Assembly: GCF_007786235.1 (NCBI RefSeq)
Contig: NZ_VNFK01000027.1
Span: 1 to 48,189 of the forward strand
Reading direction: 5' to 3'
Origin: Paenarthrobacter nitroguajacolicus
GTDB lineage: Bacteria > Actinomycetota > Actinomycetes > Actinomycetales > Micrococcaceae
Length of the DNA: 48,189 nt
The position numbers and the translations under genes are program-made. Positions 7,719-15,170 of this stretch are shown piece by piece. Position 1 is the stretch's first letter. The number at the start of each line of letters is the position of its first letter. The notes beneath the pieces are model-generated. The model was not told where the DNA came from, made no database searches, and saw nothing but the letters and a program-made list of their open reading frames with translations.

Positions 7719-10390
7719 CGCTTCGGCTTGAGCGGGAACGGGACGCGCTTGAGGGCCCGTCCGTAAACCTGCCACAGCTCGCCCCCGAACAGTCTGCCGA
7801 AGGTCACCAGACCCGCTGCAGGGGCGGGTCCTTCTGCGCGGAACGTGGTTAGCTGCTTGGCGAAGTCGAGCGGCCGGATGTGGAGGATCCCGGCGCCGAC
7901 TACCCCGTCCTGCTGTTGTGTCTGCGCTGAATCGGGCGTTGAATCGGCCGTTGCAAGGGCCTTTTCCGGGGGCGGCACGTGTCCCCGCAGGATGGTCGCG
8001 TACAGTGTGGTGGTGTCCGGCCACAGGTCAAAGCCGGCCTCGTTGTGGATGAGCTTGTGGCCCGTGAACGTGAACGGCGTCCCGCCCGGGTCCCGCAGCC
8101 ACAAGCGGTACAGCATGCGCCTTGCCGGCCTGCCGTCGCTGGAGGTATCCGTGACGAACAGGTTGAACCATCCCCGTTCCACCGGCATCCGTCCTCCGAA
8201 GTAATCCGCCAGCACGTAGCCTTCCGCCGTGGCAGGGTGGCTCGGATCCGCGGCAAAAGCGTCGATGTCCTCCGCAGTGATGGTCAGCTCGAACATGACC
8301 TTCCGCGACCGGTCCCGGCCCAGGCTGCGCCCTTTCTCCGGGTCGGTGACGCCAGGACTGAACCAACCGTGCATCTGCTCGGTGAAGCGAACCGAGGTGG
8401 GGTCCTTCGTTGCTATGGCCGGCATCCCCAGACCTCGGCCGCGCTGCGTCGGTGCATCAACCACGGCGCTCGCAGGCTGCTCCTCCTGCGCGCCCTTACC
8501 TTTGGTCGCGTCCGGCGCCAGGGCGCGCGGAGCTGATGCACCGACGTCGACGACGGCGCCAGCAGCCTCCTGCTCAACTGTCACCGCATCGCGGGGACTG
8601 ATTCCCCTGGTGCTGATTCCCTCGGGGCTGGCGTGGTGGGCCTCCTCCAGAATGTGCGCGCAGGTGCGCTCCGCAAACGCTGCAATGGTCAGGGACGGGT
8701 TGGCGCCAACCGGCCCGGGCATCGCGGCGCCGTCGACCACGAACAGGCCGGGATAGCCGAAGACCTCGCCGTAGGAATCGCAGACCGCCTCGCCAGGATG
8801 TCGCCCGGAGGGCGCGCCGCCGATGGGATGGACCGTGATGACACGCTTTGCCCACCACAGCGGATTGTCGATGAAGTCGCCGTCCAGGTCCTTGGAGATC
8901 GACTCCATCGTTTCGCGGACGCGGCCGAAGTACTCCTTGGACGTGGCCATGGTCCAGGCGATGGCGAGCCTGCCGTCGCGTAGGGTCATGACGCCGTCGG
9001 GAATGTCCCGGCCCATCCCGAGCAATGGGACGGAACTGGAAGACAAGCGGCCGTCGCCCAAGGCAGCGGCGAGGTCGGCGGAGACGTTGGACCGGCCGGC
9101 GTCGAACAGCCTGTCCTTGAAAAGCTGCCCTGCCACCTTGGCAGTGCGCTTGATGGTGGTTCCCAGCTGGGCCGTTTCGATGAGCCAGTTCATGAAGGCC
9201 GGATACCCGGCGTCCTCTACGTAGTAGCCTCGACCATCGCCGTCGTCGTCGTTCGAATCCGGAACCCTGATGGCAGTGGTGATCACCGGCCCCTTACTCC
9301 CGGCGAGGGTGCGCACGCCCGGCCGCGAGCCGTTGGCCGGGGGAGTCTTGGCGCCCATGATGAACGTCAGGAGGTCGCCGTTGCCGCTGAAGCGGGTTCC
9401 CAGGGCGTCGCTGAGCGCGGGAAGGGAACCACGGTTGCGGAGCAGGAGGAAGTTGGTGCCGAACGTGCCCGCACCGAGGATGAGCCTGCGGCAATGGATG
9501 ATGCGTTCGGTGAGGAGCTCGCCTTGCAGGTCAGGATGGTGGACCACGTAGCGGACTTCGTAGCCTCCGCCGTCCAGTGGCCGGAGGCCGCGGACATCGT
9601 GGAAGGTTCGGACATCCGCACCCTTGAACGCCGCCGCGGACACGTAGTTATGGTCCAGGGTGTTTTTGGCGCCTGCGTTGCAGCCGATGTCGCATTCGCC
9701 GCTGAGCGTGCACGTGGTCCTGACCGTGGTGGGGCCATGGATGCTGCCGTAACTGGGCAACGGGAGCGCCTGGTTGGTACGCGGTTCTGTGTTTGGCGTG
9801 GCCGAGAACGTCACGGCGATGGGCGGCCGGGTGATGGAGAGCCCAAGGTTGGCGGCGGATTTCTCCATGGCCATGGTCTTGGCCGTGTCCTTGTACGGGT
9901 ACGGAACCGGTTGGAGCATGGCCTCGGCGGCGTCGTAGTAGGGGTCCAGGTCCGCGCGGGTGAACGGCCAGTTCTCGTAGCCACCGCCGGGAATGGGTGA
10001 CTCGTTGACGAACCACTTCTCGTCCTTGCGCAGCAGCACGTTGGCGTAGATCAGCGAGCCGCCGCCGAGGCCGCTGGAAACGAGGCCTTCGGTGCCGCGG
10101 AAGGTCCATGCGTCGAAGAGCCCGTACAAACCGCGGTCCGGGTCCCAAAAGTTTCTGCCCATCTCCGACGGGGTACGCGCGAAACTGCCGGGCGGGTACG
10201 GCTTGCCGCGCTCCATCAGGACCACGGACTGGCCGGCCTCTGCCAGGCGAAGGGCCGCTACCGAACCGCCGAAGCCGGAACCCACCACCACAGCATCAAC
10301 CTTTTCGATGCCGGTCGAGCTGCGGCGTGGCGGATCAGAAGCGGGTTCAAAACCTGCATCCCCACTGTTCCCGGTCCCCAGACGACCCAT
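7715..10390 (-). CDS. GMC-family oxidoreductase, cholesterol-oxidase-like, with C-terminal extension
   Basis: 891 residues, the first gene of the operon. The FAD motif is VVVGSGFGGS (residues 35-43). A Cys-rich stretch CTLSGECDIGC (227-237), typical of one GMC branch, is present. The active-site motifs are HPIGG (His521) and GANPSLTIAA (Asn564), as in class I cholesterol oxidases. After a linker (585-660) comes a domain (663-860) similar to the tail of the patatin protein, and then a basic C-terminus. The start at 10390 is preceded by GAGAGGAACGGCC. It probably oxidises a hydroxyl of a lipid or sterol-like alcohol. No signal peptide is evident. Confidence 0.9.
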   Translation of the reverse strand: MGRLGTGNSGDAGFEPASDPPRRSSTGIEKVDAVVVGSGFGGSVAALRLAEAGQSVVLMERGKPYPPGSFARTPSEMGRNFWDPDRGLYGLFDAWTFRGTEGLVSSGLGGGSLIYANVLLRKDEKWFVNESPIPGGGYENWPFTRADLDPYYDAAEAMLQPVPYPYKDTAKTMAMEKSAANLGLSITRPPIAVTFSATPNTEPRTNQALPLPSYGSIHGPTTVRTTCTLSGECDIGCNAGAKNTLDHNYVSAAAFKGADVRTFHDVRGLRPLDGGGYEVRYVVHHPDLQGELLTERIIHCRRLILGAGTFGTNFLLLRNRGSLPALSDALGTRFSGNGDLLTFIMGAKTPPANGSRPGVRTLAGSKGPVITTAIRVPDSNDDDGDGRGYYVEDAGYPAFMNWLIETAQLGTTIKRTAKVAGQLFKDRLFDAGRSNVSADLAAALGDGRLSSSSVPLLGMGRDIPDGVMTLRDGRLAIAWTMATSKEYFGRVRETMESISKDLDGDFIDNPLWWAKRVITVHPIGGAPSGRHPGEAVCDSYGEVFGYPGLFVVDGAAMPGPVGANPSLTIAAFAERTCAHILEEAHHASPEGISTRGISPRDAVTVEQEAAGAVVDVGASAPRALAPDATKGKGAQEEQPASAVVDAPTQRGRGLGMPAIATKDPTSVRFTEQMHGWFSPGVTDPEKGRSLGRDRSRKVMFELTITAEDIDAFAADPSHPATAEGYVLADYFGGRMPVERGWFNLFVTDTSSDGRPARRMLYRLWLRDPGGTPFTFTGHKLIHNEAGFDLWPDTTTLYATILRGHVPPPEKALATADSTPDSAQTQQQDGVVGAGILHIRPLDFAKQLTTFRAEGPAPAAGLVTFGRLFGGELWQVYGRALKRVPFPLKPKR

Positions 10391-10534
10391 GGCCGTTCCT
10401 CTCAGAGGAGAGCTGACAACATAGCTGCTGCAGAGGGTACCGGGCTTGGCCGGGCGATGCCTCCGCGGACTATGGGCCTTATGTTCCCACCGGGCAGGGG
10501 ATCTGTAAATGAGGTGGGGTAAGCACCCGCAGTC
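10391..10534. other. Upstream region of the seven-gene operon
   Basis: These 144 bases separate the DUF1579-like gene from the operon head, both on the minus strand. A good ribosome-binding site (AGAGGAA) lies just before 10390. I see no convincing paired -35/-10 elements and no strong terminator hairpin. Confidence 0.5.
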
Positions 10535-10972
10535 TCAGGGCGCGCTGATCCGGGTGTACACCATGTCAAAGTCGTGTTCCAAGGGGCCGCCAGGGTAGGT
10601 TCCCCGTTCCAGCCGGGCGTTGATGGTGTTGCCGTCGGCGCTGAAACGGCCAACGAAGCGCTGGGGCCAGTCCGGTCCGTCCCGGAACAGGGTCCACTCG
10701 TTGTCCTTGAGCGTCATGTCGTAGATCCGTGCGACGCCGCGGGAATCGAAATAATGCTGCTGGAAAGCACCGTCCGAGCCGGTGGCGCCGATGATGCTCA
10801 CCGCGTTGGGGTACTCCGGCCGTTGGACAGTGGAACGCTGGATGAGGAAGCCTCCGTTTTCCAGCCATTCGAAGGTGGTCCGGCCGGGGGCTTCCAATCC
10901 CGGGATGGACGTTTCCCACTCGCCGATGAGGATGTTCAGTTGCTCCAACGTGGGTTTTGGATCCCGTGCCAT
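10535..10972 (-). CDS. DUF1579/lipocalin-like small protein
   Basis: 145 residues, ATG at 10972 behind AGAGGGCGGCC. The start LEQLNILIGEWETS, the middle FEWLENGGFLIQR and the strand-rich remainder (FQQHYFDSRGVARIYDM, RFVGRFSADGNTINARLE) fit the small beta-barrel proteins annotated as DUF1579 or lipocalin-like. They are soluble, without signal peptide or helices. No catalytic residues can be assigned. It is divergent from the RibD/DHFR-like gene at 11149. Confidence 0.75.
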   Translation of the reverse strand: MARDPKPTLEQLNILIGEWETSIPGLEAPGRTTFEWLENGGFLIQRSTVQRPEYPNAVSIIGATGSDGAFQQHYFDSRGVARIYDMTLKDNEWTLFRDGPDWPQRFVGRFSADGNTINARLERGTYPGGPLEHDFDMVYTRISAP

Positions 10973-11068
10973 GGCCGCCCTCTCTTCGCGGATGTGAACA
11001 GGTTCAGCGTAGGACTCGTCCTATCCCGCGCATAGGGCCGAAGCGTTGCGGATGTGGTGCTCGACCCC

Positions 11069-11098
11069 GGCGATTGAACCTTCGGCGATTGAACCTTC
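11069..11098. repeat. Perfect 15-bp tandem duplication in an intergenic region
   Basis: GGCGATTGAACCTTC occurs at 11069-11083 and again at 11084-11098 without a mismatch, between the two divergent genes at 10972 and 11149. It may change the distance between promoter elements. Confidence 0.95.
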
Positions 11099-11148
11099 CC
11101 AAGCAATGGTTCCTATGCGGCCAGGGACGACGGTGGCAGGATGGGCGC

Positions 11149-11745
11149 ATGAGCCAAGTCACCTGCGATCTGACGGTTTCCCTGGACGGGTTCGTTGCCG
11201 GTCCCAACCAGTCCCTCGAGCAGCCGCTGGGCGAGCGCGGCGAAAGCTTGCACCGCTGGCAGTTCGAGGAACGGGAAACCAACGCCGCAGAGATCGAAGG
11301 GATCCTCGCCGCAGGTGCGTTCATCATGGGCCGGAACATGTTCGCGGGCCCTGGCCCCGGCCCTTGGGATGCCGATTGGCGTGGATGGTGGGGAGAAGAA
11401 CCGCCCTATCACGCACCGGTTTACGTCCTCACTCATCACGAACGTGAGCCGCTGGAGATGCAGGGCGGCACAACTTTCCATTTCGTCACGGACGGAGTCG
11501 AAGCTGCACTGGACCGCGCACGGGATTCCGCCGGCGGCAAAGATGTTGCCATCGCAGGTGGAGCGCAGACGGCGCGCCAATTTCTCGCGGCGGGGCTGAT
11601 CGACGAGCTGCGGCTTCACATCTCACCCATGATTCTCGGTGGCGGTGAGCGGCTGCTGGACGGCGTGGGGGACGTGACGCTTGAGCCTGTGGAAGTGAGT
11701 GGCACCGGGCTGGTCACCCACGTGCGGTACCGCGTCCTTCGCTGA
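11149..11745 (+). CDS. Dihydrofolate reductase/RibD C-terminal family protein
   Basis: 198 residues. The N-terminal SLDGFVAGPNQSLEQPLG, the central FIMGRNMFAGPG and the later DVAIAGGAQTARQFLAAGLIDELRLHISPMILGGG are the standard landmarks of stand-alone RibD_C/DHFR-fold reductases, with the GGG loop at the NADPH site. The ATG at 11149 was chosen because the family's first strand starts at once. An upstream in-frame extension to 10957 has no homology-like content and runs through the divergent promoter and the 15-bp duplication. The substrate is unknown. It is monocistronic. Confidence 0.88.
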   Translation: MSQVTCDLTVSLDGFVAGPNQSLEQPLGERGESLHRWQFEERETNAAEIEGILAAGAFIMGRNMFAGPGPGPWDADWRGWWGEEPPYHAPVYVLTHHEREPLEMQGGTTFHFVTDGVEAALDRARDSAGGKDVAIAGGAQTARQFLAAGLIDELRLHISPMILGGGERLLDGVGDVTLEPVEVSGTGLVTHVRYRVLR

Positions 11746-11920
11746 GCGGAGCCGCGCAGCAGAGCCACTCCATAGCCTTCCGGTCACGGGGTGCTGCGGC
11801 GTTTGATAGCACAGGTGCTGGCCATCGCAGGCCTCGCTGTTCGGAAAGGCATGAACACCTCTTCGAAACCCAGGTACACGTCGCGGCAACAATGTCCGTC
11901 ATTCGCTGTACACTCAAGTA

Positions 11921-11936
11921 TCGAACATATATTCGA
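11921..11936 (+). promoter_or_regulatory. SOS (LexA) box of umuD
   Basis: TCGAACATATATTCGA matches the actinobacterial SOS box TCGAAC-n4-GTTCGA at all but one position. It lies 13 nt before the umuD start codon. LexA repression and DNA-damage induction are inferred. Confidence 0.85.
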
Positions 11937-11949
11937 ATAAAGGTGTGTT

Positions 11950-12381
11950 GTGGGCGTGATAGTCGGCCCCCGCGTGATAGATGCGGGCTTTTCCTTGATG
12001 TCGGTACTGCTGGCTCCCATTCCGGTGTCGGCGGGGTACCCGTCGCCCGCCCAGGATTATTTTGACGGCAGGATCGACCTCAATGAGCACTTGATCAAGG
12101 ATGTGACCAGCACTTTCGTGGTGAGGGTGACGGGGCAATCGATGGAAGGCGCGGGTATCAGCGACGGCGACGAGTTGATCGTCAACCGGGCGCTGGAGCC
12201 CAAGGATGGATCCGTCGTCGTGGCCGTCCTTGATGGCGAGCTGACCATCAAAAGGCTCCGCGTCACACCCTCAGGGGTCATCCTTCAGGCGGAGAATCCA
12301 AAGTATCCGGACATTCGGGTGCCAGCCTTGTCCGAGCTGACCATCTGGGGCGTTGCCACCACGTGCCTCCATCACATCTAG
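11950..12381 (+). CDS. umuD: UmuD-like S24-family self-cleaving protein
   Basis: 143 residues. The start is GTG at 11950, seven bases after AAAGG. A cleavage-site-like VSAG/YPSPAQDY (Ala28-Gly29), the catalytic Ser64 in TGQSMEGAGI and Lys101 in GELTIKRL define the UmuD/LexA peptidase fold. The DNA-binding domain of LexA is absent. In SOS mutagenesis UmuD cleaves itself and assists the Y-family polymerase UmuC. Here umuC lies 2.8 kb away (15171) behind its own SOS box. The stop overlaps the stop of the convergent lacI-type gene in a shared CTAG. Confidence 0.9.
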   Translation: MGVIVGPRVIDAGFSLMSVLLAPIPVSAGYPSPAQDYFDGRIDLNEHLIKDVTSTFVVRVTGQSMEGAGISDGDELIVNRALEPKDGSVVVAVLDGELTIKRLRVTPSGVILQAENPKYPDIRVPALSELTIWGVATTCLHHI

Positions 12382-13388
12382 GGTGCCGGCGGCGCTGTCG
12401 AGTCGCGGACTACCAATTCCGGTGTGAGCCTTTTGTCTGCGACAGGTGCTTCGGGATCATTGAGCCGCTCCAACGCTATTGTTCCCGCTGCTTGGCCCAG
12501 GGCGATGGCATGGAGGTCCACGGATGTGAGGTCGATGCCGTGCAGTTTTGCGGTCCTGGAATTGTCATAGCCCACCAGGGACAGGTCGCCCGGGATGGCC
12601 AGGCCGAGGCCGTAGGCGGCCTCCCGGGCGCCCAGTGCCAGTTGGTCGTTGTGCGTGAAAATTGCCGTTGGACGCTCGGCCTGCGTCAGGAGAAGGGTCG
12701 CGGCCCGCTGCCCCGCCTCCTGCGTGAAGTCGTCGGCAGCCAGCGTTTGGGGCTTCAGTCCGGCGTCGCGCATGGTCTTTTCGTAACTCTGCCTGCGGGC
12801 TATGTGTCCGTCGTAAATCGGCCCGGCCAGGTGCGCCACCCGCCGGTGCCCCAGGCTGAGCAGGTGCTCGGTGGCGGCTCTCGCCCCGGCGACATCGTCC
12901 GAGTAGACGCTGTCCACGCCCGCCACCGGCCGGGTGACGCTCACCAGCGGCACGATCTGTGCCAGCTCAAGCACGCGCTCGTCCGGGTCCAGGAGGGTCG
13001 CGGCGATGATGATGCCCACTCGAGCCTCGATCAGGGACTCCAGTGCGCCTCCATCGACGCCGTCCACCGACCGGGAAACGCTGAGGATCAGGCGGTTGCC
13101 ATCCTGGGGCAGTGCCATGCGGACGCCGCTGAGAATGTCGGCGTAGACCTCGTTACGGATGTCCATCAAGTACAGCCCGACGGCGGAGCGGTGCTTGCGT
13201 GCCAGGTCGGCGGCTACTGCGTTCGGCCGGTATCCCAGACGCCTGGCGGCCTCGAAGATTGCTTCCTTGGTTTCGCCGCTGACCCCGGGTGCTCCGCGGA
13301 AGGCGAAAGACACGAGGGTTCTGGAGACGCCCACCTCGCGGGCGACATCACTTTGTGTGGCGGGGCGGAGTCGGCGGTCGGGGGCCAT
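12378..13388 (-). CDS. LacI-family transcriptional regulator
   Basis: 336 residues from ATG at 13388, preceded by GGAGG. Upstream in-frame ATGs would place extra residues before the helix-turn-helix. The HTH reads TQSDVAREVGVSRTLVSFAFRG, with FAFRG where most LacI proteins have RALNG. It is followed by the hinge GYRPNAVAADLARK and a periplasmic-binding-protein-like sensor domain with DNPR-like landmarks HNDQLALGA and LVGYDNSRTA. It is divergent from the sugar porter at 13525 and is its likely repressor, with a sugar or polyol effector. Confidence 0.92.
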   Translation of the reverse strand: MAPDRRLRPATQSDVAREVGVSRTLVSFAFRGAPGVSGETKEAIFEAARRLGYRPNAVAADLARKHRSAVGLYLMDIRNEVYADILSGVRMALPQDGNRLILSVSRSVDGVDGGALESLIEARVGIIIAATLLDPDERVLELAQIVPLVSVTRPVAGVDSVYSDDVAGARAATEHLLSLGHRRVAHLAGPIYDGHIARRQSYEKTMRDAGLKPQTLAADDFTQEAGQRAATLLLTQAERPTAIFTHNDQLALGAREAAYGLGLAIPGDLSLVGYDNSRTAKLHGIDLTSVDLHAIALGQAAGTIALERLNDPEAPVADKRLTPELVVRDSTAPPAP

Positions 13389-13432
13389 GCCCTCCATCCT
13401 CCCATGGCGGAGACGGGCAAAATTTGCCATTT

Positions 13433-13475
13433 GTTAGTTTGACCTTACATTTAAGCCTTTCGCGCGTTAGTCTAA
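13433..13475. promoter_or_regulatory. Candidate LacI-type operator pair between regulator and sugar porter
   Basis: Two related sequences, GTTAGTTTGA at 13433-13442 and GTTAGTCTAA at 13466-13475, lie in the 136-bp divergent region exactly 33 bp apart (about three helical turns). The second contains the palindrome TTAGTCTAA. They are good candidates for cooperative operator halves, but binding is inferred. Confidence 0.4.
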
Positions 13476-13524
13476 ATTCAGAGCGGGTAATTATGACTCG
13501 CACCACACTGACAAAGGAGTCCTG

Positions 13525-14991
13525 ATGTCTGCTACGCAAACGCAGCGGGAAGGCGCCCATGGCGTCGCTCTTCCTCCGCTGACCAACGGTCCCCACCGGA
13601 AGCGCCTGGGCCTCGTCGCCCTGGTTGCAACCTTCGGTGGCCTGCTGTTCGGCTACGACACTGGTGTCATCAACGGCGCCCTGCGGCCAATGACGGCCGA
13701 CCTTGGCCTCACGCCGATAACGGAGGGCATCGTTACCAGCTCCTTGCTCTTCGGTGCCGCTGCCGGAGCGGTGGGCGGCGGTCGGCTTTCGGATTCCTGG
13801 GGCCGCCGGAAGACCATCATCCTGCTGGCCGTGTTGTTCCTTGCCGGAACCCTTGCCTGCGTCTTCGCGCCGAGCTTTGAAGTCATGGTTCTCGGGCGGG
13901 TCATTCTCGGCCTGGCTGTTGGCGGAGCCTCCACGGTGGTTCCCGTCTTCCTTGCCGAGTTGGCGCCCTACGAAATCCGCGGTTCCCTGGCGGGTCGCAA
14001 CGAGCTTATGATCGTCATCGGCCAGCTCGCGGCGTTCGTGGTCAACGCCATCATCGGCAATCTCTGGGGAGAGTTCGGTGGCGTCTGGCGGATTATGCTC
14101 GCGGTCGCAGCGCTGCCCGCCATTGCCCTGTTCTTCGGTATGCTGCGGATGCCTGAATCGCCGCGCTGGCTCATTTCGAAGGGGCGCTGGGAAGAAGCGT
14201 TGGTGGTCCTGAAGACCATTCGCTCCGTTGAGCGCGCCGAGGCTGAGATGGCCGATGTAAAGCACCTTGCCGACGAGGAGCGAGCTTCCAAGGCGACATC
14301 CTGGGGTGCCCTTAAGGACAAGTGGATCCTGCGCATCATCCTGGTAGGCATTGGCTTGGGTGTGGCACAGCAGCTGACAGGCATCAACTCGATCATGTAC
14401 TACGGCCAGTCGGTGCTGGTGGAAGCCGGCTTCGACTCAAATGCCGCCCTCATTGCCAACATCGCACCCGGCGTGATTGCGGTGGTTGGTGGCGTGATTG
14501 CCCTGACACTCATGCAGCGCGTCAATCGACGTACCACCCTGCTGCTGGGTTTCACTCTGACCACCGTCTGCCACTTCCTGATCGGTATCGCCTCGATTGT
14601 GCTTCCTGTTGGAAACGCTGCCCGTCCGTTCGTGATCCTCTTCCTGGTGGTGGCGTTCGTCGGGTCCATGCAAACGTTCTTGAACATCGCCGTCTGGGTC
14701 ATGTTGTCAGAGATCTTCCCGCTGCACGTCCGCGGGTTCGCCATCGGCCTGTCCGTGTTCTGTCTCTGGATTGCCAATGCGCTGCTGGGCCTGTTCTTCC
14801 CCACGCTGGTGGCTGGAGTAGGCATTACAGGCACGTTCTTCCTTTTCGGCGTGGTGGGCATCCTGGCCCTCATCTTCATCTATACGCAGGTTCCTGAAAC
14901 CCGCGGGCGCACCTTGGAGGCACTTGAAGAGGACGTCACCACCGGAGCCATTTACCTGGTGCATAAGAAAGACGCCAGCGTCGGTTCCTAG
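13525..14991 (+). CDS. MFS sugar porter (sugar/inositol:H+ symporter type)
   Basis: 488 residues, twelve hydrophobic segments. Family signatures: FGGLLFGYDTGVINGAL near residue 35, GRLSDSWGRRK in the loop 2-3, PESPRWL before the central loop, QQLTGINSIMYY in helix 7 and VPETRGRTLE at the end. These place it in the sugar porter family (XylE/IolT-like). The start is ATG at 13525 with AAAGGAG upstream. It is divergent from a LacI regulator, so substrate-inducible uptake of a sugar or inositol is likely. The substrate cannot be fixed from sequence. Confidence 0.92.
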   Translation: MSATQTQREGAHGVALPPLTNGPHRKRLGLVALVATFGGLLFGYDTGVINGALRPMTADLGLTPITEGIVTSSLLFGAAAGAVGGGRLSDSWGRRKTIILLAVLFLAGTLACVFAPSFEVMVLGRVILGLAVGGASTVVPVFLAELAPYEIRGSLAGRNELMIVIGQLAAFVVNAIIGNLWGEFGGVWRIMLAVAALPAIALFFGMLRMPESPRWLISKGRWEEALVVLKTIRSVERAEAEMADVKHLADEERASKATSWGALKDKWILRIILVGIGLGVAQQLTGINSIMYYGQSVLVEAGFDSNAALIANIAPGVIAVVGGVIALTLMQRVNRRTTLLLGFTLTTVCHFLIGIASIVLPVGNAARPFVILFLVVAFVGSMQTFLNIAVWVMLSEIFPLHVRGFAIGLSVFCLWIANALLGLFFPTLVAGVGITGTFFLFGVVGILALIFIYTQVPETRGRTLEALEEDVTTGAIYLVHKKDASVGS

Positions 14992-15011
14992 CCGCGCTGG
15001 ACCTTGCACGG

Positions 15012-15056
15012 ACATCCCGTCCTCCGGACTTTTCCACAGTCTGAAGGGCGGGATGT
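15012..15056 (+). terminator. Terminator after the sugar porter gene
   Basis: A hairpin of ACATCCCG (15012-15019) with CGGGATGT (15049-15056) continues inward with paired bases down to a 7-nt loop at 15031-15037, giving a stem of about 19 bp with one mismatch and two G-T pairs. TTTTC follows. Confidence 0.85.
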
Positions 15057-15090
15057 TTTCGTGTCGGTGGGTGGCAGTACAGTTGAATTA

Positions 15091-15108
15091 TTCGAATATA
15101 TCTTCGAA
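15091..15108 (+). promoter_or_regulatory. SOS (LexA) box of umuC
   Basis: TTCGAATATATCTTCGAA is a TTCGAA-n6-TTCGAA palindrome resembling the actinobacterial SOS box, 62 nt before the umuC start. It is less canonical than the umuD box at 11921. Confidence 0.7.
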
Positions 15109-15170
15109 TAGCTCGCGTGTCCTCCCGCGATTATGAGGCCACGCATGCTAGCGCCGCACCAAGGAGAATG

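Noticed and set aside
10957..11148. 64-residue N-terminal extension of the RibD/DHFR-like protein
   Set aside because: It crosses the divergent promoter and the 15-bp duplication, and the family's first strand begins right after the ATG at 11149.
11950..12381. LexA itself
   Set aside because: The S24 peptidase domain is present but there is no N-terminal winged helix-turn-helix. Length and cleavage-site context fit UmuD.
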